DNA of 64,000 nucleotides from MKSF01 sp037190225 (GCA_037190225.1 JBBCJL010000001.1:124001-188000); one strand, 5' to 3'. Counted from the stretch's first letter, positions 8,490 through 16,927 are shown. Program-made: numbers and translations. Notes: a model not told the origin generated them from the sequence alone.

Positions 8490-9050
8490 TTATTCAGCTG
8501 CAGGTGTTTCCTCGGTTGTTGCGGCAGGAGCTTCTGCTTCTGCTGCGGGAGCTGCGCCTTCTGCGTTCTCTTTGTTCTCTAAAGCGGAGATCACGCGGCT
8601 GATCGGGGATTGCAGCAAGCTGATAACTTCACCGATGAGCTCGTTTTTGGTCTTGATGTTTTTCAGTGCGGTCAGCGCGCTGTCGCCTGTGTACACCTCT
8701 TCACCGATCAGGGCCGCTTTCAGTTCCGGTTTCGCACCTTTGGAGGTATCGCGGAAAGAGCTGATGATAACGGCAGGCTCTTTGGGAGTATCAGTGAACA
8801 TCAAAGCTGTAACACCGTGTAAAGAATCGTAAATGCCGGTATATAATTCGTTGTTCAAGCTCTCCAGCGCTTTCTTGATCAAAGTGTTCTTGGCCACTTT
8901 CATCTCTACGTTCTTCTCAAAACATGCGCGGCGTAGCTGGATGATCTGAGCTACGGTCAGGGATTCTGTATTGGTAACGTAAAAGTTGCTGTATTGTGAG
9001 AACTTCTCTTTTAAAAGCTCGATAGCTTCTTGTTTTTGAGCAGTATTCAT
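8490..9050 (-). CDS. rplJ: 50S ribosomal protein L10
   Basis: 186 residues. L10 anchors L7/L12 dimers on 23S rRNA. The N-terminal domain (YVTNTESLTVAQIIQLRRAC) and the FTDTPKEPAVIISSF region are typical. The protein is longer than the E. coli form (165 residues) because of an acidic, Ala/Glu-rich C-terminal tail (PAAEAEAPAATTEETPAAE) after the L7/L12-binding helix. The 112-bp gap to rplL holds a small hairpin and a TATATTTG sequence on the minus strand at 8450-8457. Confidence 0.97.
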   Translation of the reverse strand: MNTAQKQEAIELLKEKFSQYSNFYVTNTESLTVAQIIQLRRACFEKNVEMKVAKNTLIKKALESLNNELYTGIYDSLHGVTALMFTDTPKEPAVIISSFRDTSKGAKPELKAALIGEEVYTGDSALTALKNIKTKNELIGEVISLLQSPISRVISALENKENAEGAAPAAEAEAPAATTEETPAAE

Positions 9051-9123
9051 TTTCTGATTATTTTAATGCCGGTTGGGCGTTTTAGTAATATTATTTAAAG
9101 TGTTGAAACTTCAATTCCGGATA

Positions 9124-9819
9124 TCAGTTCGCTACAGATTTAGTATCAATCGTAATACCCGGGCTCATAGTAGAAGCCAGACTTACACCTTTTACATAAG
9201 TACCTTTGGCAGTAGCAGGTTTCATACGCACTAAGGTGTTGATCAGCTCCTGGGCGTTTTCCACAAGTTTTGCAGGCTCAAAAGATACACGGCCGATAGA
9301 AGCGTGGATGATACCGGCTTTATCTACTTTAAACGCAATTTTACCGCCTTTAACATCAGTAACAGCAGCAGCAACATCGTTGGTTACCGTACCTGTTTTA
9401 GGGTTAGGCATCAGGTTACGGGGACCTAATACTTTACCTAAGCGACCTATTTTAGGCATTACGGAAGGAGTAGCGATGATCACATCGATATCTGTCCATC
9501 CGCCATCGATCTTCTGAACGAATTCATCCAGACCTACATAGTCAGCGCCTGCAGCTTTCGCTTCGGCTTCCTTATCCGGGGTACATAAAACCAGTACGGT
9601 TTTTGTCTTACCGGTTCCGTGAGGTAAAGATACCGTACCGCGTAAGGCCTGATCCGCTTTCTTGGGATCTACGCCCAGGCGTACGTGCACATCAACTGAA
9701 GAGTCGAACTTCGTGCAGTTGATATCTTTTACTAACTGAGCAGCCTCAGTCAAAGTATAAAACTTGTTTTTATCTATTTTAGCTTCTGCAGCTTTTCTGT
9801 TTTTAGTAATTTTTGCCAT
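9124..9819 (-). CDS. rplA: 50S ribosomal protein L1
   Basis: 231 residues, the usual length. It binds 23S rRNA at the L1 stalk and often represses its own operon mRNA. Typical segments are GTVSLPHGTGKTKTVLVLC, MPKIGRLGKVLGPRNLMPNP and KTGTVTNDV. It is the second gene of rplK-rplA-rplJ-rplL, 44 bp after rplK. A self-binding site in the leader is likely by family knowledge, but I could not place one. Confidence 0.98.
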   Translation of the reverse strand: MAKITKNRKAAEAKIDKNKFYTLTEAAQLVKDINCTKFDSSVDVHVRLGVDPKKADQALRGTVSLPHGTGKTKTVLVLCTPDKEAEAKAAGADYVGLDEFVQKIDGGWTDIDVIIATPSVMPKIGRLGKVLGPRNLMPNPKTGTVTNDVAAAVTDVKGGKIAFKVDKAGIIHASIGRVSFEPAKLVENAQELINTLVRMKPATAKGTYVKGVSLASTMSPGITIDTKSVAN

Positions 9820-9863
9820 TGTAACAAAGATTGTAATTCGTTAGAATTAATGAATTAGAAAAA

Positions 9864-10307
9864 TTAGTTTTCCCAGGGAGCAGTACCTTCTACTGTCAAT
9901 CCCATACTGCGAGCAGTACCTGCTACCATTTTCATGGCGCTGTCCACTGTAAAGCAGTTAAGATCAGCCATTTTATCTTTTGCGATCTCTTCTACTTGTG
10001 CCCAGGTAACTTTTCCTACTTTGTTACGGTTTGGCTCTTTGGAACCGTTCTTTACTTTAGCCAGTTCCATCAGCTGTACGGCTGCCGGAGGCGTTTTGAT
10101 AACGAAGTCAAAAGATTTGTCACTATAAACAGTGATCAATACAGGTAATACTTTACCTTGCTTGTCCTGTGTGCGCGCGTTGAACTGCTTACAGAATTCC
10201 ATGATGTTTACACCTTTGGAACCTAACGCCGGACCGATTGGCGGAGCTGGATTAGCTTGACCGCCTTTACATTGGAGCTTTACATAGCCCGAAATTTCTT
10301 TAGCCAT
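9864..10307 (-). CDS. rplK: 50S ribosomal protein L11
   Basis: 147 residues. It is recognised by GYVKLQCKGGQANPAPPIGP and SKGVNIMEFCKQFNARTQ. It forms the GTPase-associated centre with 23S rRNA. It is the first gene of this operon, with its own strong promoter at 10406-10435. nusG, secE and tuf, which usually precede rplK, are not upstream. The upstream neighbour is an unrelated T9SS cargo gene separated by a perfect terminator hairpin. Confidence 0.98.
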   Translation of the reverse strand: MAKEISGYVKLQCKGGQANPAPPIGPALGSKGVNIMEFCKQFNARTQDKQGKVLPVLITVYSDKSFDFVIKTPPAAVQLMELAKVKNGSKEPNRNKVGKVTWAQVEEIAKDKMADLNCFTVDSAMKMVAGTARSMGLTVEGTAPWEN

Positions 10308-10405
10308 TGCTTAAAATTTTTTGGTATTAACGAGTAAAACAATTTTCCTCTCCCATCAAATCTCTCAGATATGAATATACATAAGAGAAGATCAAAATTG
10401 AGGTG

Positions 10406-10435
10406 CAAAGGTACAACTTATTTTAATATTACAAA
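10406..10435 (-). promoter_or_regulatory. Promoter of the rplKAJL operon
   Basis: On the minus strand TTTG (10435-10432), an 18-bp spacer and TACCTTTG (10413-10406) give a near-perfect Bacteroidota promoter. The start should lie near 10400, giving a leader of about 90 nt before rplK. That length leaves room for a regulatory leader. Confidence 0.75.
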
Positions 10436-10504
10436 TTTTTTTTGCCGGCAGGGACAATCCCCGGGTGATAGAGAATGCCCTCCGTAAGTATAGGGAGACC
10501 TGTA

Positions 10505-10543
10505 TCTGCAAAAAGGCCTCTGATACAGAGGCCTTTTTGCAGA
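10505..10543. terminator. Perfect 18-bp hairpin terminator
   Basis: A perfect 18-bp inverted repeat (TCTGCAAAAAGGCCTCTG, loop ATA) has internal A and T tracts. It sits 32 bp after the stop of the T9SS cargo gene that ends at 10576 and isolates it from the rplK promoter. Confidence 0.75.
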
Positions 10544-10575
10544 TGGTACTGATCAGCCGGCAGGACCGGCAATCT

Positions 10576-11301
10576 TTAGTATTTCAGGAATTTTTGCCTG
10601 TGAGCTGCACCCCCGGTATCCCGGATTTCCAGAAGGTAGGCCCCCGGGTGCAGCGCTTCTATATCAATGCTGGTGTTGTTCTGCCCGGTGGGGGTATCTT
10701 CCCTGCGGTATAACAGCCGGCCCTGCATATCATAGATGCTGATGACAAGCGGCCCGGAAGCTGTTTCCCTGAATTGGATATTTATAGATCCGGATGCAGG
10801 ATTGGGATATATGGAGAAAGAAGCAGCAGTAAGGGTGCTGATGCCTGTTTCGTCAGGTGCGCGGCCGCGCAGGCTGAAATCAATACATATGCTGTCGTTA
10901 TCAGCATCGGGATCCTGGAAAAAGTAGTTAGTGGTGTCAGAGAAACTTAAGTGAGTGCATATTCTGTATATTATTGGAGTGCCGGGTACGCTCAGGTTAT
11001 GTACCACTTTTCCCCAGTAAATTATCAGGTCATCACCCGGTTCCAGGTATTTTTTACCCTGTGTTCCCGTATCAATCGCCTTGAAATTGCCGGATAAATA
11101 TATAAAATCCGTGGTGTCCAGGTCGTCCGGCCCGAGGTTAGTGATTTTCAGGTACAGATCCGGTGAAACATCCCCGGAGTCCATCACATAAGGACGGGGA
11201 AGAAACGGCACTATTTCCAGCTGGAGATCGCATTGCGGCAGTTGGCCCAGAGCTATGCCGGAGAGCAGGATTGCGGAGAGTAACAGAATTGCTTTGCGCA
11301 T
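10576..11301 (-). CDS. Secreted protein with T9SS type A sorting domain (paralogue 1)
   Basis: 241 residues. A signal peptide (MRKAILLLSAILLSGIALGQ) is followed by a ~140-residue domain with LKITNLGPDDLDTTDFIY, a CARDB-like beta-sandwich style, and then a type A C-terminal sorting domain at about 167-241 (YPNPASGSINIQF, ISIYDMQGRLLYRRE, PGAYLLEIRDTG, QKFLKY). This domain directs export through T9SS and is normally cleaved. It is a tandem paralogue of the gene at 11724. Function of the mature domain is unknown. Possible relatives are other small Chitinophagaceae surface proteins. Confidence 0.85.
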   Translation of the reverse strand: MRKAILLLSAILLSGIALGQLPQCDLQLEIVPFLPRPYVMDSGDVSPDLYLKITNLGPDDLDTTDFIYLSGNFKAIDTGTQGKKYLEPGDDLIIYWGKVVHNLSVPGTPIIYRICTHLSFSDTTNYFFQDPDADNDSICIDFSLRGRAPDETGISTLTAASFSIYPNPASGSINIQFRETASGPLVISIYDMQGRLLYRREDTPTGQNNTSIDIEALHPGAYLLEIRDTGGAAHRQKFLKY

Positions 11302-11723
11302 AGTTTTAAAATTTAAAAGATGAAAAAAGAAATGCTTGTGCTGATCCCTGTTGCCCTGCGTACAGCACGTAAGAATATATTGCGGGGCGGGCGCTATTGA
11401 GGGAGTTGCGAGGTGGTGATACCCGCGGTAAGCATGGCAAGGATCATAAAAAGGTTGTACGCATAGGTCTGAAATTGATAAAAGTGAGTGTAAATACAGA
11501 CAGTCCGCCCCCGGACCGTACCCACAAATATGGCCATCGGCGCCGGGTAAATAAAGTAAGACCGAGCAACCGCGTGCGCAGGAGGTGCTGCTGCCTTATA
11601 TGATTTAGTAATTGCACGGATATATGCAGGCCTAACGCTGTTTCTCAAACGTTATATTAGCCTTTTCATACAGCCCGTCCCGGGTACTGGTGCGTAAGCT
11701 CCTGCAGCTCACCTGTTTCCAGC
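11302..11723. other. Intergenic region between two T9SS cargo paralogues, no supported gene
   Basis: This 422-bp stretch contains short open frames on both strands (for example 11394-11648 minus), but none has a recognisable start context or protein-like composition. I see no strong terminator or TAnnTTTG element here. It could hold decayed sequence from the duplication that produced the flanking paralogues. Confidence 0.4.
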
Positions 11724-12452
11724 TTAGTGCTTCAGGAACTTTTCCCTGTGGATCTCACCTAGGTGGTTCCGGATCTCCAGCAGGTAGGTTCCCGGGGCCA
11801 GCGCTTCTGTATCAATACCGGTATTGTCCTGCCCGCTGACAGTTTCTTCCCTGCGGTACAGTTTCCGGCCCTGCATATCATAGATGCTGATGGTATGCGG
11901 ACCGGAAACTGTTTCCCCGAACCGAATGGATAACCGGTCCGAAACAGGATTGGGATGGAGTGAAAAGTAGCTGCCGGTCAGTTCACTGACGGTCGTGGTG
12001 CCGGGACGACCTTTAAAAGTAATGGTCACGCATACCTTGTCATTAGCGGCATTGGTATCCAGGAAAAAATAATTCAGCACTCCATCGGATGCAATACGGA
12101 AGCAAAATTCAACTGTCCGGTCCTCTGCAGGCGTACTGTTCTGGTAGAAGCCTATTCCCCGGATGATCATGCTGTCGCCTGCTACCAGGTATTTCTTGGC
12201 ATTGGTGCTGCTGTCCGGGGCTTCGATCGGTGAACCGTGAAGATGGTAGAATATAAAATCCGGTGTATCAACGTTATCAGGGCCAAGGTTGGTTAGTTTA
12301 AGGTGGAACAACGGGGACATGGCTCCCGGGCCTACTACGATTGTGTCCGGATACTCGGCTGCGAGTTCCAGTTTAAGATCGCATCGTGGTAGCTGGCCAA
12401 ATGCAAGGCCTGAGAACAGAATGGCGGAAAGAAAGAACATGGTTGTGCGCAT
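11724..12452 (-). CDS. Secreted protein with T9SS type A sorting domain (paralogue 2)
   Basis: 242 residues from the ATG at 12452 (MRTTMFFLSAILFSGLAFGQ). An upstream extension of the frame to 12548 is not protein-like and is rejected because it would place residues before the signal peptide. The layout copies that of the gene at 10576. Shared segments include QLPRCDLKLE, LTNLGPDNVDTPDFIF and the type A sorting domain (LHPNPVSDRLSIRFGE, ISIYDMQGRKLYRREE, GTYLLEIRNHLGE, EKFLKH). The two proteins are therefore products of a tandem duplication that has diverged mostly in the middle domain. Confidence 0.85.
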   Translation of the reverse strand: MRTTMFFLSAILFSGLAFGQLPRCDLKLELAAEYPDTIVVGPGAMSPLFHLKLTNLGPDNVDTPDFIFYHLHGSPIEAPDSSTNAKKYLVAGDSMIIRGIGFYQNSTPAEDRTVEFCFRIASDGVLNYFFLDTNAANDKVCVTITFKGRPGTTTVSELTGSYFSLHPNPVSDRLSIRFGETVSGPHTISIYDMQGRKLYRREETVSGQDNTGIDTEALAPGTYLLEIRNHLGEIHREKFLKH

Positions 12453-12592
12453 AGTTATAAATTTTAAAGGATGAAGAATAAGGCTTGTGGTACCTGCCGG
12501 GCTTTTTTTAGGGCATAGGGAACCCTCCCTGTCCGGTATGGGTGCCATCAGGTATTAAAAATGTATCATTTACTGTGTTGCAGCTGTTTTAA

Positions 12593-13972
12593 TCAGCGCG
12601 TGCGGCTGTTCCCGGCATAATGGGAAGTATTGTCTTTTGTCGCCTTTTTTATGACAATATACAGGTCGGGTTTACTATGCTCCGGAAGAACGAGCGCCTC
12701 CGCCTGTACAATGAGGTGAGCGAAATTGGAAATGGTATTACATTTCCGGGTAATGGCAGTGATGTGCTTCCTGCTGCCCGCTCCTGTTGGCGCAGGCGTC
12801 TCCGGGACGGCCGGGGCGTTTATTGAAGCCTGGTCTGCCTGGTCCAGGCCGGAATGATAGACCGTTGACTTATAGAGAGAATCCAGGGACGGCTGTATGT
12901 GCTCTTTGCCCGTTGTGGTGCTGTGGCGTTCCGGCCTGGCGGCGATATTGGCACGGGTTACGGCAGGTGGTGTCTCCGCGGCTGTGGCAGGAGTTACCGG
13001 AACAGGCACCGCAGTTTCGGCGTTACCCTGAAACCTCCCGGGATGATCCGGGCGTGCAGCTGTTGCTTCCTGCAGCACATATACAGGAGCGCCCCGGGTG
13101 AGATTCATGGCCAGGCCGGTCAGCAGGAGCGCGCCTGCCGCTGTAAAGGCCGGCCGCATAAGTGCTGCCGGGGCAGGCGGCCGGTTCATCATCTCTATCC
13201 TGTCCTTTATATGGGCAAACGAGAACTGGTGCGCAAGCTCCTGCCGGGTGTGGTCATTGCCCGCCAGCAGGAGCAGCAGGTACTGGTATGCTTTTTTATC
13301 GGCCCGGTATGCCTGCATGATCCTCTTATCCACGCCAAATTCCAGGTTGTCGGTGGCGGCGCTGAGCAGCTTGTTTTTTAAAGGGTGCCACCACAGGATA
13401 CAGGCGGTGAGCCGAAGCACCATAATGTCAACAGAATGTTTTTCGGAGATATGCACTTTTTCATGTGCCAGGATAAGGTCTATGTCACCGGGTTCCAGGC
13501 CTTCGGGATTCAGCACGATATCCTTTCCAAAGGAGAACGGCGCTGTTTTTTGAGTGGTATGATATACCGTATAGCCGCCGGAGGAAAAACGGACCGGGCA
13601 CTTCCGGATGAACTTCCTGAGGCCGAGGTAGCTGAGCAGGAGCCTGGAGAGATGATACCCGGCGCCCAGGCAATAGAGCAGCACGGCCAGGCCCGGAAGG
13701 GCTTCCTGCCGGGACCTGACCGGTAGTGCGGTGTCCTGCGCGCCTGCTGGTAATACACTTGCGCCCGGAGCAATAGTGAGCGTGACCAGGTCCCCCGGCA
13801 GTAAAGGAAGCGGGATGGCCGGCAGCACAATGCTGCAGATGCTGCCTGCCAGGAACCACCACCGGTTCAGGCGGAAATTCCGTGAAGGCTGCAGCAGCCA
13901 TTTATACAAAATATATACCAGGGCCCATAGCAGGGAGGCAACAATTACGTATTTGATAATGCTCCAGTTCAT
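12593..13972 (-). CDS. M56 family (BlaR1-like) membrane sensor peptidase
   Basis: 459 residues. Membrane helices are visible at about 4-25, 38-60, 95-117 and 275-295. A cytoplasmic-loop zinc-protease motif HEKVH occurs at residues 170-174, with ILWWHPL at 192-198, as in BlaR1/MecR1 peptidases. The extracytoplasmic C-terminus (about 300-459) is Pro/Ala/Thr-rich and lacks the penicillin-binding sensor domain of true BlaR1, so a beta-lactam signal is not implied. The gene overlaps the upstream BlaI-type repressor gene by 4 bp, the usual translational coupling of this pair. The expected action is cleavage of the repressor upon a cell-envelope signal (family knowledge). Confidence 0.87.
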   Translation of the reverse strand: MNWSIIKYVIVASLLWALVYILYKWLLQPSRNFRLNRWWFLAGSICSIVLPAIPLPLLPGDLVTLTIAPGASVLPAGAQDTALPVRSRQEALPGLAVLLYCLGAGYHLSRLLLSYLGLRKFIRKCPVRFSSGGYTVYHTTQKTAPFSFGKDIVLNPEGLEPGDIDLILAHEKVHISEKHSVDIMVLRLTACILWWHPLKNKLLSAATDNLEFGVDKRIMQAYRADKKAYQYLLLLLAGNDHTRQELAHQFSFAHIKDRIEMMNRPPAPAALMRPAFTAAGALLLTGLAMNLTRGAPVYVLQEATAARPDHPGRFQGNAETAVPVPVTPATAAETPPAVTRANIAARPERHSTTTGKEHIQPSLDSLYKSTVYHSGLDQADQASINAPAVPETPAPTGAGSRKHITAITRKCNTISNFAHLIVQAEALVLPEHSKPDLYIVIKKATKDNTSHYAGNSRTR

Positions 13973-14334
13973 AACGGATCTTTATTTTGTTCGATCATTT
14001 TTATGATTTCCTGCAGCTCTGCTGCCGTCAATTTCTTTTCCCGGACAAAGAAGTTGACCAATTGCTTGTACGAATTCTGGAAATAATCTTCCACCACTTC
14101 TTTCATAAAGGTCTTTTTATACTCATCCTGCTGTATGGCGGGGAAATACCGGAAAGCATTGCCCATTTTTTCAGACCGTACATAGCCTTTTTTCTCCAGG
14201 TTTTTAACAGTGCTGGCAATCGTTGTATAAGGGATGTCTGTCCGCAGGTAAGCTATGATCTCCTTCACAAATACTTTGCCCTGATTCCAGATGACCAGCA
14301 TGATCTCTTCTTCCTGTGCTGTTAAATGTTCCAT
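13969..14334 (-). CDS. BlaI/MecI/CopY family transcriptional repressor
   Basis: 121 residues, a winged-helix repressor of the BlaI type (LTAQEEEIMLVIWNQGKVFV, IPYTTIASTVKNLEKKGYV). The C-terminal helices (ELQEIIKMIEQ) form the dimerisation part. The stop overlaps the ATG of the M56 peptidase gene by 4 bp. Two near-identical 17-bp palindromes just upstream of the start (14337-14353 and 14356-14372) are the obvious operators and imply autoregulation. The proteolytic site cannot be read from sequence. Confidence 0.92.
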   Translation of the reverse strand: MEHLTAQEEEIMLVIWNQGKVFVKEIIAYLRTDIPYTTIASTVKNLEKKGYVRSEKMGNAFRYFPAIQQDEYKKTFMKEVVEDYFQNSYKQLVNFFVREKKLTAAELQEIIKMIEQNKDPL

Positions 14335-14336
14335 TT

Positions 14337-14372
14337 CTACGATATTTTCGTAAATTTACGATATTTTCGTAA
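14337..14372 (-). promoter_or_regulatory. Tandem BlaI-type operators
   Basis: Two copies of a palindrome lie 19 bp apart, measured start to start. They are CTACGATATTTTCGTAA (14337-14353) and TTACGATATTTTCGTAA (14356-14372), i.e. TTACGA-N5-TCGTAA. The first copy starts only 3 bp from the repressor ATG. On the minus strand the sequence between the half-sites reads TAAATTTAC, a possible weak -7 element, so bound repressor would cover the promoter. Confidence 0.75.
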
Positions 14373-14423
14373 TTTAAAAAGCCTTTCCGGAATTTTTTTT
14401 TAATCCGGGGATAAAGGGGGCAT

Positions 14424-14471
14424 TATATCACAACAGCGGCCGGGTTATGACCCGGCCGCTGTTGTGATATA
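14424..14471. repeat. Long perfect inverted repeat (22-bp arms)
   Basis: A 22-bp perfect GC-rich stem with a 4-nt loop (TATG) lies between the dipeptidase stop (14485) and the BlaI operators. Its core is CAACAGCGGCCGGGT. It lacks a T tract on the minus-strand side, so it is either a terminator of the dipeptidase transcript with a poor T run or an RNA 3'-end stabiliser. Confidence 0.7.
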
Positions 14472-14484
14472 TGGAAAAAGGAGC

Positions 14485-15846
14485 TTATTCAGCGAAATAC
14501 TTATGGAAATAGGGGATGGTCTCTATGCCTTTGAAATAGTTGAACACATCGTATTTCTCATTGGGAGAGTGGATATTGTCATTGTCCAGCCCGAAGCCGA
14601 GCAGTACGGTCTTCAGCCCCAGGATGCTTTCAAACAGGGCGATGATGGGAATGGATCCGCCGCCCCTGGTAGGGATAGGCTCTTTGCCGAAGGTGGTCTC
14701 TATGGCACGGGCAGCCGCCTGGTAGGCCTTGCTGTCGGTAGGGGTTACTACCGGCTCTCCGCCGTGATGAGCGGTCACCTTTACCTGCACGCCGGGAGCC
14801 GCTATGTTGGTAAAGTGTTTTGCGAACAGGTCCGATATCTCCGTGGAGACCTGGTTGGGCACCAGGCGCATGGATATCTTTGCAAAGGCCTTGGATGGCA
14901 GAACGGTTTTGGCGCCTTCACCGGTATAGCCTCCCCAGATGCCATTGACATCCAGTGTCGGGCGGATGCCGGTTCTTTCGAGCGTGCTGTAGCCTTTCTC
15001 CCCGGCTTCCTGCGTGATGCCCAGGTCCTTATTGAAGTCTTCCTGGCTGAAAGGCGCTTCATTGATCGCCCGGCGCTCCGCTTCGGAGAGCTCGGCCACC
15101 TTATCATAAAAGCCGGCTACGGTAATGTGCCTGTTCTCATCGTGCAGCGAAGCGATCATCCTGCACAGCTCATTGATAGGGTTCAGCACGCCGCCGCCGT
15201 ACACGCCGGAGTGAAGATCGCGGTTAGGGCCGGTCACTTCCACTTCCATATAGGCCAGGCCGCGCAGCCCGGTCTCGATGGAAGGGTGCTCCATAGAGAT
15301 CATAGAGGTATCGGATACCAGCACCACATCGGCCTTCAGGCGGTCCTTATTGTCTTTCAGGAATTGCTCAAGGTTGCTGGAGCCTACTTCCTCCTCACCT
15401 TCTATCATCACTTTGATGTTGCAGGCGAGAGAGTTGGTCCTGGCCATTACTTCCAGCGCCTTGATATGCATGAACATCTGTCCTTTATCATCGCAGGCGC
15501 CACGGGCATAGATCTTACCATCCCTGATCTCCGGCTCGAACGGACCGGAGGTCCATAATTCCAGCGGATCGGCGGGCTGTACGTCGTAATGCCCGTACAC
15601 CAGCACCGTAGGCAGGGAAGGGTCAGTGATCTTTTCTCCGTAAACGATGGGATGGCCGGCTGTAGGGCATACTTCGGCAGTATCACAGCCTGCCCGGAGC
15701 AGGTGTTCTTTCACCGCTTCGGCACATCTGGCCACATCTTCCTTATACTTGCTGTCTGCGCTTACGGAAGGTATCCGCAACAGATCCAGGAGTTCGTTCA
15801 GGAAACGGTCTTTGTGCTGCTCAATGTAGTCTTTCCAAACTTGCAT
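14485..15846 (-). CDS. M20 family dipeptidase
   Basis: 453 residues, the usual length for the M20 dipeptidase group (CNDP-like). Metal and catalytic features are H86-x-D88 (VYGHYDVQPAD), the bridging Asp in ARGACDDKGQ (about 119-120), the Glu pair in MIEGEEEVGS (148-156), a dimerisation domain with HSGVYGGGV, and the C-terminal HSPNEKYDV. It should hydrolyse dipeptides in the cytoplasm. It has no signal peptide. A -7 element at 15891-15898 suggests that it is transcribed separately from plsC. Confidence 0.92.
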   Translation of the reverse strand: MQVWKDYIEQHKDRFLNELLDLLRIPSVSADSKYKEDVARCAEAVKEHLLRAGCDTAEVCPTAGHPIVYGEKITDPSLPTVLVYGHYDVQPADPLELWTSGPFEPEIRDGKIYARGACDDKGQMFMHIKALEVMARTNSLACNIKVMIEGEEEVGSSNLEQFLKDNKDRLKADVVLVSDTSMISMEHPSIETGLRGLAYMEVEVTGPNRDLHSGVYGGGVLNPINELCRMIASLHDENRHITVAGFYDKVAELSEAERRAINEAPFSQEDFNKDLGITQEAGEKGYSTLERTGIRPTLDVNGIWGGYTGEGAKTVLPSKAFAKISMRLVPNQVSTEISDLFAKHFTNIAAPGVQVKVTAHHGGEPVVTPTDSKAYQAAARAIETTFGKEPIPTRGGGSIPIIALFESILGLKTVLLGFGLDNDNIHSPNEKYDVFNYFKGIETIPYFHKYFAE

Positions 15847-15890
15847 ATATTAAGTAATTTAGGGGTGTACTGAATCAGGGTATAAGGTCT

Positions 15891-15898
15891 CAAAGGTA
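15891..15898 (-). promoter_or_regulatory. -7 element of the dipeptidase gene
   Basis: The minus strand reads TACCTTTG, a full match to TAnnTTTG, 45 bp upstream of the ATG. It lies in the 69-bp gap after plsC. A matching -33 box is not evident. Confidence 0.45.
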
Positions 15899-15915
15899 GA
15901 CATTTTAGCGTATAA

Positions 15916-16662
15916 TTATTCCATCACCGCCTTTTTGAGATGCGGCCTGTAATGCAGCATCGCTTCGCTCATACGGTTGAATACATCCTTTTTAAGCCTT
16001 CTTACTTCCGAAGGAGCATAGCCCGCAACATGAACGGGTTCCAGGAGGATCACCCGGTTGATGCCGGGGCTCCATTTCCAGAAGCCTGAGTAATGGAACC
16101 GGTCGGCGGTATCCGGAAACAGGACGGGTATGATATCGGTCCCCGTTTCCAGCGCTATCTTAAAAGCGCCGTCATAGAAAGGGATCAGCGTGGCACCGGT
16201 TTCATTGAAGGTGCCTTCGGGAAAAATAAAGATATTTTCACCTTTCCGGATGATCTTTTTGAGATCCATGATGCTTTTCCTTTTACTGGCGGCACTGCTG
16301 CGGTCCACGAGTACGGCCATCTGCCGGTACAGGTAGCCGAAAAGCGGCACCCTGGCCAGCTCGTACTTCGCAAGCGGCCGGCACATGACGGGAATGGCCC
16401 TGAATATCAGGGCTACATCCAGGTAGGACTGGTGATTGGATACGATAATGTGCCCGCTGCGCTGCTGAAAGATACCCGGTCTTGCGTAGGATACGCGGGT
16501 GCGCATACCTATCATACCCAGCCAGATGATGCTCCAGAATCTTATGATATGCCATATGGCCTTTCTCCGGCCCGTAAGCCCGAAAATAAGGAAGAAAGGA
16601 AAGAGCAGGAGGAACAGCAAGATGAAGGAGAGGGCACAGTACAGGGAATAAATATAACGCAT
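15916..16662 (-). CDS. plsC: 1-acyl-sn-glycerol-3-phosphate acyltransferase (PlsC family)
   Basis: 248 residues. An N-terminal hydrophobic segment (about 4-28) anchors it to the inner membrane. The acyltransferase motif HX4D is present as H77-QSYL-D82 (SNHQSYLDVAL), and the glycerol-phosphate-binding motif is FPEGT at 147-151. The enzyme adds the second acyl chain of phosphatidic acid. The 363-bp region upstream, up to exbB, holds the exbB promoter on the other strand. Confidence 0.9.
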   Translation of the reverse strand: MRYIYSLYCALSFILLFLLLFPFFLIFGLTGRRKAIWHIIRFWSIIWLGMIGMRTRVSYARPGIFQQRSGHIIVSNHQSYLDVALIFRAIPVMCRPLAKYELARVPLFGYLYRQMAVLVDRSSAASKRKSIMDLKKIIRKGENIFIFPEGTFNETGATLIPFYDGAFKIALETGTDIIPVLFPDTADRFHYSGFWKWSPGINRVILLEPVHVAGYAPSEVRRLKKDVFNRMSEAMLHYRPHLKKAVME

Positions 16663-16927
16663 AAGGCTTATAAATGACAGGCTAAGGTTATGAAAGGTTC
16701 TTTTTCTGTATTAAATTAATCTTAACTTTTAGAGGCGGATCGCGCCGCCATGTTTCGGCCGCGGCAGTAAATATCAATAATTTAGGCGGTTATAACAACA
16801 ATTAATTCCTAATCTGGGTTATATACCCGGAGCACGCATTCAAAATTGTTATAGATAAACTTTTTTTTTAAACGAACTTTCGTAATATTGGCTCTTGAAA
16901 TTACGGTTAAAAACAAAAGCAAAATGA

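Noticed and set aside
11394..11648. 84-residue minus-strand open frame between the type A cargo genes
   Set aside because: No family features, no promoter and no coding bias. The region seems noncoding.
12593..14334. Beta-lactam resistance regulator (blaR1/blaI)
   Set aside because: The M56 protein lacks a penicillin-binding domain and no beta-lactamase gene is near, so the pair is described only by family.
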